Under the pieces are notes generated by a model. The model made no database searches and was not told where the DNA came from. It saw only the letters and a program-made list of their open reading frames with translations. A DNA stretch of 64,000 bases from Erinaceus europaeus. Taxonomy: Eukaryota; Chordata; Mammalia; Eulipotyphla; Erinaceidae. Of this stretch, positions 12,041 through 21,810 are shown one piece after another. The position numbers and the translations under genes were made by a program. The stretch spans positions 110,708,353 through 110,772,352 of the forward strand of contig NC_080172.1 in the NCBI RefSeq assembly GCF_950295315.1. The letters run 5' to 3'. Within the stretch, counting starts at the first letter, position 1. Each line of letters opens with the position of its first letter.

Positions 12041-12579
12041 AAACCTTTAGCCAGACTCACAAAACAAAAAAGGGAGAAGACCCAAATAAATCGGATCATA
12101 AATGAAAGAGGAGATATCACAACTGACACTGCAGAAATTCAACATATGCAAGGCTTCTATGAACAAATATTAGCCAACAAGCTAGAGAACCTGGAAGAAA
12201 TAGACAATTTCCTAGATACCTACCAACTTCCAAAACTAAGTAAAGAGGAAGAAGATAACATGAAAAATCCCATACAGCTAACAAAATAGAAACAGTGACC
12301 AAAAATCTTCCCCAAAATAAAAGTCCTGGACCAGATGGTTTTACAAATGAATTCTACAAAACCTTCAAAGACAAACTAAATTCCTCTACTTTTAAGTCTT
12401 CCAGAAGATTGAAGACACTGGAATACTCTCTTCCAGCTTCTATGAAGCCATCACTTTGATACCAAAAATAGACAGGGACACAACAACACAAGAAAACCAC
12501 TGACCAATATCTCTGATGAGCTAAAATATTAAACAAAATTGTATCCAACTGGATACAGCAGTATATAAAAAGATTGTTC
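12041..12579 (+). mobile_element. Old L1 ORF2 fragment, left half
   Basis: Corresponds to the part of ORF2 between the endonuclease and reverse transcriptase, but is more diverged than the L1 inserted into it. Its right half resumes at 23506. The 13-bp sequence at 12567-12579 is repeated at 23493-23505 as the target duplication of the younger L1. Confidence 0.85.
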
Positions 12580-13860
12580 GGAGGCATTCGGGAAGATGGC
12601 AGACTGAGAAGCTCCTAACAGCGTGTGCTCTGATCACATCTTCCAGAAACGGTAGGATTTTCTGCCTTTAGCAGGGCAGCCAATAAGTATAGCCACCAAA
12701 GAGGTGACTATAATTTAGTTTGGGTTGGGAATTGGAGTAAAGGTGGCATGGACTAGCGGGCGGGCTGCTCCGGACTTCCCAGGTGGCGCCGGACAAGGCG
12801 GGCGGGCTGGGCATTGTCCGCTGCCTGGGAAGGCGGCTCCTCCGCTGGTTGCAGAGCGCTGCTGGGTGGCCGGCAGAGGACCCGGAGGGACCACTGTAGC
12901 TCGGGGGCTTTCTATTGGGAGTCTCCAGGGACCACCGTGACCCTGAGGGCAGATCCAAAGACTTCTTGAGTATAGCTCTCATTGGATCAAAGGACTTGGA
13001 GCTAGTTTTCATTTTCGAGAAATACTTTTAAAAAGTCTGGGGGGGTGTTTCCTGGAAGATGGCGGACTGAGAAGCTGCTAGCTGCTGAGCTCCGAACACA
13101 TCCCCTGGAAACAATAGGATTTTCTGCCTTTAGCAGGCCAGCCAATAAGGTGTCATAGCGGTGACAAGGAGATGACTATAACTTAATTTGGGTTAAGAAT
13201 TAGAGTAGGGGAAAAAATTCTTTTTTCTTCCTTTTAATTTTCAAGCATACCTCCTTCCCCCTCTCCCCCGCCATAAGCAGTCCCTGGGGACCAGCTCCTA
13301 GCAGAATACCCCACACCACCAAACAGGGTGCTTTTTTGAATTCACTGATACACATTTGGGAAGTTCCTTGCACTGCTCTTTAATTGCAACTCTTTTTCTT
13401 ATCTTCTCCCTTTTCTCTCTCTTCTCTCTCTCTCTCTCTCTTTTTTTTAATCTTGTCATACACTTCTTCCTTCTTCTTTGCCTTTCTGAATTTGTGAATT
13501 ACTTTGGGGAAGAAATCTGACTCAGAGCGGACTCTCTATATGTGTATCTCTGCTCTAGTTCCCTTTCCCCTCTTGTTACCCCTAGAATATATGGTGGATT
13601 GTAGATTTGCATAACTGTCTATTCTTGCTATCCTCTCTTTCTTTTCTCTTTCTTCACTGGGATTTGGTTACTATTTTTTCACGGACTGGAGAAATTGTTT
13701 GGCTAACTGGTGACAATTAAACTACTTCAATACTTACTTCAGTTGCTACTGTAATTCCAGAGGTTGGTGAGTGCAATTGTCATAAAGGTATTTAGTACAG
13801 TGTTCCTTGTACTCAAGACACAACAACTGAGGAACAACAGAGCATAAAAAAGAAACACAT
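12580..13860 (+). promoter_or_regulatory. L1 5'UTR with two tandem promoter monomers
   Basis: Two related units begin near 12580 and near 13041. Each opens with 'ggaagatggc(a/g)gactgagaagc' and continues with 'ggattttctgcctttagc'. The 'aagatggcgg' text in the second resembles the YY1 site known at the start of human L1. The first unit holds a CpG-rich stretch (12740-12900), typical of L1 promoters and methylation targets. After the second unit the leader is pyrimidine-rich. Confidence 0.75.
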
Positions 13861-13872
13861 AAATAAAAAAAA

Positions 13873-14682
13873 ATGGGTAGCTCAAAAACAAATAAAACTG
13901 CTACTCCAATGAATGAAGACAAGAGCCCAAAAGAAACTACAAATCAGCCAGAAGTAACCATAGATAAGAAAAGTATGCAAGCAATAATAAACTTATTAAT
14001 CACAGAAATGAAAACAACATTGAAGGAAAGGAATGGCAGTATTGGGGAAACAACAGTTGAGACCCCCAAGGAAAATACTGATTATCTTGAGGCAATTAGA
14101 GAACTGAAAGCTGAAATAGCTGTAATGAAGAAAGAAGCTGAGGCAAGGGAAAGCAGACTAACAGAAGCAGAAAACAGAATTAGTCAGACAGAGGATGAGT
14201 TAGAGAAAACAAAGAAAGAGGTGAAAGAGCTTAAAAAGAGATTGAGAGACACTGAAAACAACAACAGAGACATATGGGATGATCTCAAAAGAAGTAACAT
14301 TCATATAATTGGCCTGCCAGAGGAAGAAAGAGAGGAAGGGGAAGCAAACATTCTAGAGGAAATAATACAAGAAAACTTCCCAGACCTGAATAACAGAAGG
14401 GATATCAAGGTTCAAGAGGCCCAGAGAGTACCAAACAGAATCAACCCAGACCTGAAGACACCAAGACACATCATAGTCACAATGAGAAGAAGTAAGGATA
14501 AAGAAAGGACCCTAAAGGCTGCAAGAGAGAAACAAAAAGTCACATACAAGGGAAAACCCATAAGATTATCTGCAGACTTCTCCACTCAAACTCTAAAAGC
14601 CAGAAGGGAGTGGCAAGATATCTATCGAGCCCTGAATGAAAAAGGGTTTCAACCAAGGATAATATATCCTGCTAGACTTTAA
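13873..14682 (+). pseudogene. L1 ORF1 (RNA-binding chaperone), C-terminally truncated
   Basis: 269 codons. The N-terminus is Lys/Ser/Thr-rich. A coiled-coil with heptads of Leu/Ile/Ala/Glu/Lys spans about residues 70-135. The RNA-recognition-motif region opens with 'IHIIGLPEEE' at about 146. The C-terminal domain includes 'VQEAQRVPNRI' and 'KTPRHIIV'. These are the standard parts of the ORF1 protein that trimerises and coats L1 RNA. A TAA at 14680-14682 stops it after 'PARL'. The same frame stays readable to a TAA at 14785-14787, so about 35 residues are lost by one nonsense change. Full length would be 304 residues. Confidence 0.9.
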
Positions 14683-14846
14683 TTCAAACTAGATGGAGGG
14701 ATCAGAACCTTCTTAGATAAACAACAGTTAAAGGAGGCAACCATCACCAAGCCGGCCCTGAAAGAGGTACTAAAAGACCTCTTATAAACAAAAACATCAC
14801 TATAATACTTGCAATATATCAGAGCAAACAAATTTTTTTTAGAACA

Positions 14847-17111
14847 ATGGCACTACAATACATTAAATCCATAATATCAATAAATGTCAATGGCTTAAAC
14901 TCACCCATCAAAAGGCACAAGGTGGGGGGATGGATCAGAAAACATAACCCAACCATACTGTCACAACAAGATAAACACAAACTTAAAGTGAAAGGATGGA
15001 AAGCTATCATACAGGCTAACGGACCACAAAAAAGGGCAGGAACAGCCATTCTCATCTCAGATATGATATATTTTAAATTAAATAACGTAATAAAAGATAG
15101 GCAAGGACATTACATAATGATTAGAGGATCAATAAGCCAAGAAGACTTAACAATTATTAGCATCTATGCACCCAACGAGGGACCATCTAAATACATTAAG
15201 CATCTACTGAAAGAATTTCAAAAATACATCAATAGTAATACAATAATAGTGGGAGACTTCAATACCCCACTCTCACCCTTAGACAGATCAACAAAGCAGG
15301 GAACCAATAAAGATACAAGAGAATTGAATGAAGAGATCGACACACTAGACCTCTTGGACATTTTCAGACTCCTCCACCCCAAAAAACTGGAATACACCTT
15401 CTTTTCAAATCCACATAACACACACTCAAGGATAGACCACATGTTAGGCCACAAAGACAGCATCAATAAATTCAAGAGCATTTAAATAATCCCAAGTATC
15501 TTCTCAGACCACAGTGGAGTAAAACTAACATTTAACAACAAACGGAAAATTATTAAAAGACACAGAATTTGGAAACTAAACAACATGCTCCTTAAGAACC
15601 ACTGGGTCAGAGACTCACTCAAACAGGAAATTCAAATGTTCCTGGAAACTAATGAAAATGAAGACACAACCTATCAAAATATTTGGGACACAGCTAAAGC
15701 AGTACTGAGAGGGAAACTTATAGCCATACAATCACATATTAAACACCAAGAAGAAGCTCAAATGAATGACGTTACTGCACACCTCAAGGACTTAGAGGAA
15801 GAGGAACAAAGGAACCCTAAAGCAACCAGAAGGACAGAAATCACTGAAGTTAGAGCAGAAATAAACAACATCGAAAATAAAAGAATCATACAAAAGATCA
15901 ATGAAGCCAAATATTGGTTCTTTGAAAGATTAAACAAAATTGACAAACCCCTAGCCAGACTCACCAAACAAAAAAGAGATAAGACTTAAACTAATAGAAT
16001 TGTAAACGATGCAGGAGATATCACAACTGACACCACAGAAATCCAGAGAATCCTGCGAAACTTCTATAAAGAACTATATGCCACCAAGCTACAGAATCTG
16101 GAAGAAATGGAACAATTCCTAGAAACCTATGCACTTCCAAAACTGAACCAAGAAGAACTTCAAAATCTAAATGCACCAATCACAGACAAAGAAATTGAAA
16201 CCATTATTAATAATCTCCCCAACAATAAAAGTTCTGGACCAGATGGCTTCACAAACGAATTCTACAAACTTTCATGAAACAGTTAATACCCATACTTCTT
16301 AAGCTATTCCATAAGATTGAAGAAACAGGAATACTCCCTTCCACCTTTTATGAAGCCAACATCACTCTGATACCAAAAGCTGATAGGGACAGAACAAAAA
16401 AGGAAAACTACAGACCAATATCTCTGATGAACATAGATGCCAAAATATTAAACAAGATCTTGGCCAACCAGATACAGCAACACATCAAAAAGACTGTTCA
16501 TCATGACCTAGTGGGATTCATCCCAGGAATGCAAGGCTGGTTCAACACCCGTAAGTCAATCAATGTCATTCACCACATTAATAAAAGCAAAGCCAAAAAC
16601 CACATGATTATCTCAATAGATGCAGAGAAAGCCTTTGACAAAATCCAACACCCATTTATGCTCAAAACTCTACAAAAAATGGGAATAGATGGGAAATTCC
16701 TCAAGATAGTGGAGTCTATATACAGCAAACCTACAGCCAACATCATACTCAATGGACAGAAGCTGAAAGCATTCCCCCTCAGATCAGGGACTAGACAGGG
16801 CTGTCCACAGTCACCGTTACTCTTCAACATAGTATTGGAAGTTCTTGCAATAGCAATCAGGCAAGAGAAAGAAATCAAAAGAATACAGATTGGAAGGGAA
16901 GAAGTCAAGCTCTCACTATTTGCAGATGATATGATAGTATACACAGAAAGACCTAAAGAATCCAGTAGAAAATTACTGGAAGTTATTAGGCAATATAGCA
17001 ATGTATCAGGCTACAAAATCAATGTACAAAAATCAGTGGCATTTCTTTATGCAAACACTAAATCTGAAGAAGACATCCAGAAATCACTCCCATTTACTGT
17101 TTCAGCAAAAT
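14847..17111 (+). pseudogene. L1 ORF2 (endonuclease + reverse transcriptase), broken
   Basis: The endonuclease domain occupies 14847-15485. 'INVNGLNSP', 'VGDFN' and 'SRIDHMLG' mark its active-site strands, but the 'QET'-type motif with a catalytic Glu reads SQQD, a further loss. In-frame stops lie at 15483-15485 and 15987-15989. A frameshift precedes the reverse transcriptase, which runs from 16274 with '[11 protein letters not shown]', '[14 protein letters not shown]' and the FADD active-site box near 16920. The text leaves L1 homology at 17111, where an ERV LTR begins. The readable tail after that point is LTR sequence in a chance open frame. Confidence 0.9.
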
Positions 17112-17572
17112 TGTTGGATAGTATGCCACCTCCCCCTGGCTTCTGCTTAACCATATGCCTATATAGGGATTTACTGAACCCATTCAAAGCTTTGGTCTAT
17201 TTACATAAATCACTTTTACATTTACATAAAGCACTCCCTCCAGGGCATTGGTGGTTCAGTGATAGGATTCTCGCCTGTTCCGCCCCCTCCTTGTCACACT
17301 CTGATTTTCACCAGTCACTTTTCTCTCCACCCTCTCTATATCACATCCTGTTTCCACCCTACTTGGAGAGTATAAAAACAGCTGATCTTCTGATTAGACA
17401 CTTGGAAATTGCTTTTTGGCTCCAAGAGTTCCAGAGTGTATCTCCTGCAAAGTTGGTGCGGCACGAGTTCCTGATCCCTCTCCCATGCAGCAGCCTAGAT
17501 CGGCTCCAGTTGAGTTCTCTCCAACCCAGAGAGCACTAGCTCGGGAAGAAGTACCCTCAGGCTATCCCGGCA
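17112..17572 (+). mobile_element. 5' LTR of the nested ERV
   Basis: 461 bp, starting TG and ending CA, and set 2 bp before the primer-binding site. TATAAAAA lies at 17371-17378. U5 contains 'ctctccaacccagagagcac', which also appears (inverted) in the LTR at 35037-35474. U3 contains a 33-nt match to the 5' half of tRNA-Gly at 17245-17277. Confidence 0.88.
17245..17277 (+). other. tRNA-Gly(GCC) 5'-half-like segment in LTR U3
   Basis: 31 of 33 positions match the 5' half of vertebrate tRNA-Gly(GCC) as I know it, from its first base to the anticodon loop, including the A-box text TGGTTCAGTGR. The 3' half and B box do not follow, so it is not a tRNA gene. The LTR at 62214-62688 has the same segment with two different mismatches (62405-62437). 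Confidence 0.8.
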
Positions 17573-17574
17573 TC

Positions 17575-17593
17575 TGGCGCCCAGAACAGGGAC
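17575..17593 (+). other. Primer-binding site, tRNA-Lys type
   Basis: TGGCGCCCAGAACAGGGAC matches the tRNA-Lys3 primer-binding site of many lentiviruses and betaretroviruses except for one extra A. Confidence 0.85.
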
Positions 17594-17716
17594 ACATAAG
17601 CAGCAGATTTACAAGAAGACATCTTAGATAAGTACATACCTTTTGGGTATCTGCAATATTGTGTTAAGGCACTGTGATTTTTTTCTTTCTTATTGTTTTC
17701 CTGAGATCTCTCCACC

Positions 17717-19243
17717 ATGGAAAATCTTTTCCAAATTCTGCATTCTTTTTCCAGTATACAATTTTTATATATCTGGGACATTTTTCTCGGGGATTCATCT
17801 TATATCCTGTTGATCATCATAACAGCTTTTAAGGGATATATAGGGCAACCTCTCAAAAGGCTTAAGGACCTAGAGGTTGAGGTCCAAGAGATAAAGGAAG
17901 TGATCATAGAACTTAACCAGCACCTTAAAAACAAGAAGAAGCAAAGGCCTGTCATGATCTTGACCCACCCTAATTCCTCTGCATCTTGCCCTGAGGCCCC
18001 TATTTTGGCATCTTGCCCTGAGGCCCCTATTTTGGCAGACACGTGTCCGAATTCTCCTTTGGACTCCACAGCCACTTCTTCGGCCACCCCCATTTTGGCA
18101 GACACGTGTCAGGAACCTCCTGCTGCCTCCACGGCTGCTTCTTCACCCACCCCTGTTTTGACAGACACATGTCCGAATTCTCCTGTAGCCTCCAAAACCA
18201 CTTCTTCGGCCACTTGTCCAGAAGCTTCCACTTCGGTGACTCCTCCTACCGCTACACACTTATCAGAGCAAGTCCACACATTTCCGGTCAATGTTGCCCC
18301 CAATAGCCAAAAACCTCAGGACTGGTATCCATATTCTGCCACAGACCTGAAGGAACTACGCCAGGCTATCAAGGATGAAGGTGTTCATGCCCCATGGACC
18401 AGGTCCATTTTACAAGGCCTGCTTCAGAACCTTAATACCCCCCAAGATTGGAGGGATGCGACTCGTGTTACGCTTCCAGGCCCCCTCTTCCTGCAATGGG
18501 AGGCATTCTTTCGCGACGAATGTTTACAACAATCGCGGAAAAATATTCAAAATCAGCCAGAGGGTAATTTTGATGCATTGTTTGGAACAGGCCAATTAGA
18601 AACAGGGATTCAACAGGCGGAAGCCAAGTTTCCACCAGGGTATTTTGATCAAGTACGCCTGTGTGCATTAAAAGCATGGGAGCGATTAACACCACCCATG
18701 GGAGCAGCCTCAGCCCCCATTCTCTCCCTGCAACAAGAACCTGATGAATCCCTCGCTAAATTCATTGCCAGAGTCCAGTCGAGTTTGGAAAGGAAGATTT
18801 ATAATCCCGACGCTCGTTTTCTCCTCCTGCGATCCATAGTCTGGGATGGAATGCTTCCGCATTTTCAACAGGCCTGTATCACTCTTAAAAACGAACACCC
18901 AGATACTTGGATTCTAGCTACACAGGATCTCAGATCAAGCTCTTTTCAAGGACCTATGTTACAGGCCTATGCAGCTACCTTACATAAGCAAAAAGGGGCT
19001 TGCTTTCAGTGCGGTCGCCAAGGGCATTGGCATAACCAATGTCCAGAAAATAGACCGCGACCCCGCCTCCATTCAGGGCAACCCCGCCTCCATTCAGGGC
19101 AACCCCGCCTCCAGACAGGGAATCAGAGACCACGAATGCCTTGTCCCAGATGCCAGAAAGGATTTCACTGGAGGAGAGATTGTTGGTCAAGGTTCCATAG
19201 GAATGGCACGCCTCTGTCAAATGTAAACAGGGATTTAAACTAG
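17717..19243 (+). pseudogene. gag: ERV gag, intact 508-codon frame
   Basis: The frame is uninterrupted, although the element as a whole is defective. Residues 1-45 are strongly hydrophobic from about 14 to 42. A Leu/Glu/Lys coiled-coil-like stretch follows (about 48-75). Next is a Ser/Thr/Pro-rich segment built of near-repeats (about 80-175, repeated 'CPEAPILA' and 'ADTCPNSP'). A capsid-like domain includes 'PDESLAKFIARVQ' (major homology region). Two zinc knuckles of C-X2-C-X4-H-X4-C form lie at residues 429-442 and 476-489, separated by a tandem 'PRLHSGQ' repeat. Gag builds the particle and packages RNA. The hydrophobic N-terminus is unusual and recalls the membrane-targeted Gag of intracisternal A-type elements (inference). 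Confidence 0.85.
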
Positions 19244-19304
19244 GTATGGGGCTTCCCTTAGCCCCGACCCCAAGAGGGAATGAAGCAGGTCGCCCATTGG
19301 TGCT

Positions 19305-19679
19305 GTGCCCTTCTTCCACAAACAGAAGCCCAGCTTGGGACCCAATCCGTCGCTACACTCACCATGCCAAGTAACAATAACAGAGGGTGAGCAGAAGGAG
19401 GAACCCACGGTATGTGGGAACTTCCAGCATAGAAATAACCGGCTGGAGCAAGAGAACAGCTCGAATTCGGAGCCTGAGATTTTATGGACCACCCCTGTTT
19501 TAGAAAGGGGTCACCCAACTATGACAGTAAAGATTGGTAATATTCCTTTTAAGTGTATGATTGACACGGGAGCAGATAAGACAATATTAAGACAAGCAGA
19601 GGTTCCCCAGAGTTGGGAACTCCTCCCAGGACCACGCTTACATGGTGTTGGAGGATTGACTCAGGCATTCCGCACATGA
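19305..19679 (+). pseudogene. pro: ERV protease region, broken
   Basis: The frame is shifted from gag by a step that a simple -1 ribosomal shift would not give. It contains 'MIDTGADKTIL', the aspartic-protease active-site motif, and ends at a TGA just after 'GVGGLTQAF'. More protease-like text continues past the stop in disturbed frames to about 19900. Confidence 0.75.
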
Positions 19680-19930
19680 GATTCCCTTTTGTGGGAAGAT
19701 CCAGAAGGGACTATCGGACGCTGTTAGCCTTTAATAGCTGATATAAGCACCAATTTATTGGGAAGAGACTTGCTGGAATCTTTAGATGTAGTGATATCCT
19801 CAGACACCTCTGCAGGACACCACACTCATTCCTGTGAGAGTGCTAGACCCAACCAGCACCCCCAATACTAACTGCCACTGTTCGTAACAGAACTCCCCGC
19901 TTAGATTGGCTTTCTAATGAGCCTGTCTGG

Positions 19931-20776
19931 GTGGAACAGTGGCCTTTGCCTAGGGAGAAGCTAGAAATTTTAAAAGAACTTGTCCAAGAGCAGTTATCTT
20001 TGAGACACATTCGTCATTCTCGGAGCCCATGGAATACTCCAGTCTTTGTGATTAAAAAGCGCTCAGGAAAATGGTGCCTCCTCCAAGATCTTCGTGCAGT
20101 TAATAAAACCATGCAGGTTTGAGGCTCCCCCCAAAGGGGTTTGCCTCTTGCTTCCGCAATTCCCACAGGAATTCCAATCATAGCTATTGATATACAGGAT
20201 TGTTTTTTCTCTATTCCCTTACACCCACAAGATTGTAAACATTTTGCTTTCTCTGTTCCTTCTATTAATAATGCCAGCCCTGCTGATAGATTTGAATGGG
20301 TGGTACTGCCCCAGGGCATGGCTAATAGTCCTACTATTTGTCAAGAGGTTGTTAAATCTTCCCTTTTTCCATATATTCATAAGGGCCTTAAGGTTTTTCA
20401 TTATATGGATGATGTGTTAATATGGCGAGAATTAGATACAGATCTCTCTGCCCTACGTGATTTTCTAATCCCTGCCTTAAAGAGAAGAGGACTTAATGTA
20501 GCTCCTGAGAAGATACAGCTAATCCCTCCAATATCTTTCTTAGGCTCAGAGATTTCCCTAACGCAGATTCGTCCTTTAAAACCTTGTGTTACTTTTCCTT
20601 CTAATCTCACTCTTGCTTCTTTACAAAATTTTCTTGGAAATTTGAATTGCTTAGCAGTATCTTTATCTGCCTACGAGCTGCCTGAAACCACTGTTCGATC
20701 TGTTAAAAGGAAACAAACAGCCCTCCTCAAAGCGTATGTTAACCCCCGAAGCCTCCTTGGCACTGGAAAAAGTTAA
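19931..20776 (+). pseudogene. pol: ERV reverse transcriptase region with in-frame stop
   Basis: The finger part ends '[11 protein letters not shown]' at a TGA (20120-20122). The same frame then continues with the palm: 'IIAIDIQDCFFSIPLHP', 'LPQGMANSPTICQ' and the YMDD catalytic box near 20403. This order and the 'QGMANSP' wording are characteristic of class II reverse transcriptases. The connection region is reached before the frame shifts near 20740. Confidence 0.85.
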
Positions 20777-21803
20777 CCAGGCTCTCCAGGACATGCACCT
20801 CGTTCGGTTCTCCCCCTCCTCTCCAGTAAATCTTCTAATCTTTAACTCCACCCCCACAGTAGTGGGGGCATTGTGGCAGAAACATGGCGTTCTCGAATGG
20901 CTTCATACGCCAGTAGGCGGAGCTCCAAGACTCCTTACCGAGATTGATGCCTTAGCATTTATGGCTCGCCAAGGAAGAAACAGATTGGTTCAGGTCTTAG
21001 GAAGGGAACCAGATTCAATCACTCTTCCCTTTTCTCTCACTGATACAGAATGGCTCATACGCCACCATTCTCGTTTTGCCATTAGTTTAATGGGTTTTCC
21101 AGGACAATTAGATAATCATTTTCCCTCTAATAATTTTATAGCTTCTTTACCTCTGTTGCCTCTACTAGTACCTAAACTTTTCTCTCGAGATCCCATCCCC
21201 TCTGCTCCTACAGTGTTCACTGATGGTGGAAAAAAGGGAGCTGCTGCCCTTATATATTATCCAGACCAGCAATACCCCAAACCTCTCTTTACTGAACTTC
21301 CTGATAATTCCCCTCAGTACAAAGAACTTTATGCTGTTTTCCTTGCATTAAAAGCTGTACCAGAATCCTTCAACCTTTTTTCTGACAGTGTGTATACTGT
21401 TAACTTACTTCCATGGCTTGCTCGATCTTATGTAAGAATTGATGACAACCCACTTTCTCCTCTTTTAATTCAAATTGCCTCTATGCTCTGTTCTCGAACC
21501 CATCCACTGTATGTTCAGCACCTACGTTCCCACAGCCCTCTTCCTGGTCCCCTGTCCAAAGGGAATGCTGCAGCCGACCACCTAGCCTCCACAGGAATTC
21601 TCCTAGCCTCTGTCTCTAATCCTGCTGACTTTCATTCCCTAACCCATGTTAATCTTCAAGGTCTTCGAGCTCAATTTCCTGATATTCCTCTGTCACAGTT
21701 AAAACGTATTCTTGCTACATGTTCCTCCTGTGCAGGTCTAATCAAAACACCTGCTATTCAGACTCTGGGGGTTAATCCTCGGGGTTTAAAAGCCAACGCT
21801 TTT
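20736..21803 (+). pseudogene. pol: ERV RNase H and start of integrase
   Basis: In a frame shifted by one from the reverse transcriptase. RNase H shows 'TVFTDGG' (first Asp), 'YKELYAVFLAL' (Glu), 'LFSDSVYTV' (Asp) and 'GNAAADHLAS' (last Asp). The integrase N-terminal HHCC zinc site follows ('FHSLTHVN' to 'CSSC'). Text ends after 'GLKANAF', where L1 sequence takes over. The integrase catalytic core is therefore missing. Confidence 0.85.
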
Positions 21804-21810
21804 TATGGAC

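Larger units (their letters stand above)
17112..21810 (+). mobile_element. Class II (betaretrovirus-like) ERV, 3'-truncated
   Basis: Order: 5' LTR, primer-binding site, leader, gag, protease, reverse transcriptase, RNase H and the zinc-binding start of integrase. The rest of integrase, any env and the 3' LTR are absent. The virus text joins L1 ORF2 C-terminal text at about 21803-21815. In-frame stops and frameshifts in pol and between gag and pol make it inactive. The family is judged from the tRNA-Lys-type primer site, two CCHC knuckles, the Y-M-D-D box and the 6-bp duplications of related LTRs in the window. Confidence 0.9.

Noticed and set aside
12668..13012. GC-rich open frames on both strands suggestive of a CpG-island gene
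   Set aside because: They lie inside the L1 5'UTR promoter monomer.
17245..17277. A tRNA-Gly gene
   Set aside because: Only the 5' half is present. No anticodon stem closure, B box or T-run follows.
17100..17539. C-terminal extension of L1 ORF2 beyond the FADD box
   Set aside because: After 17111 the frame runs through ERV LTR sequence by chance.
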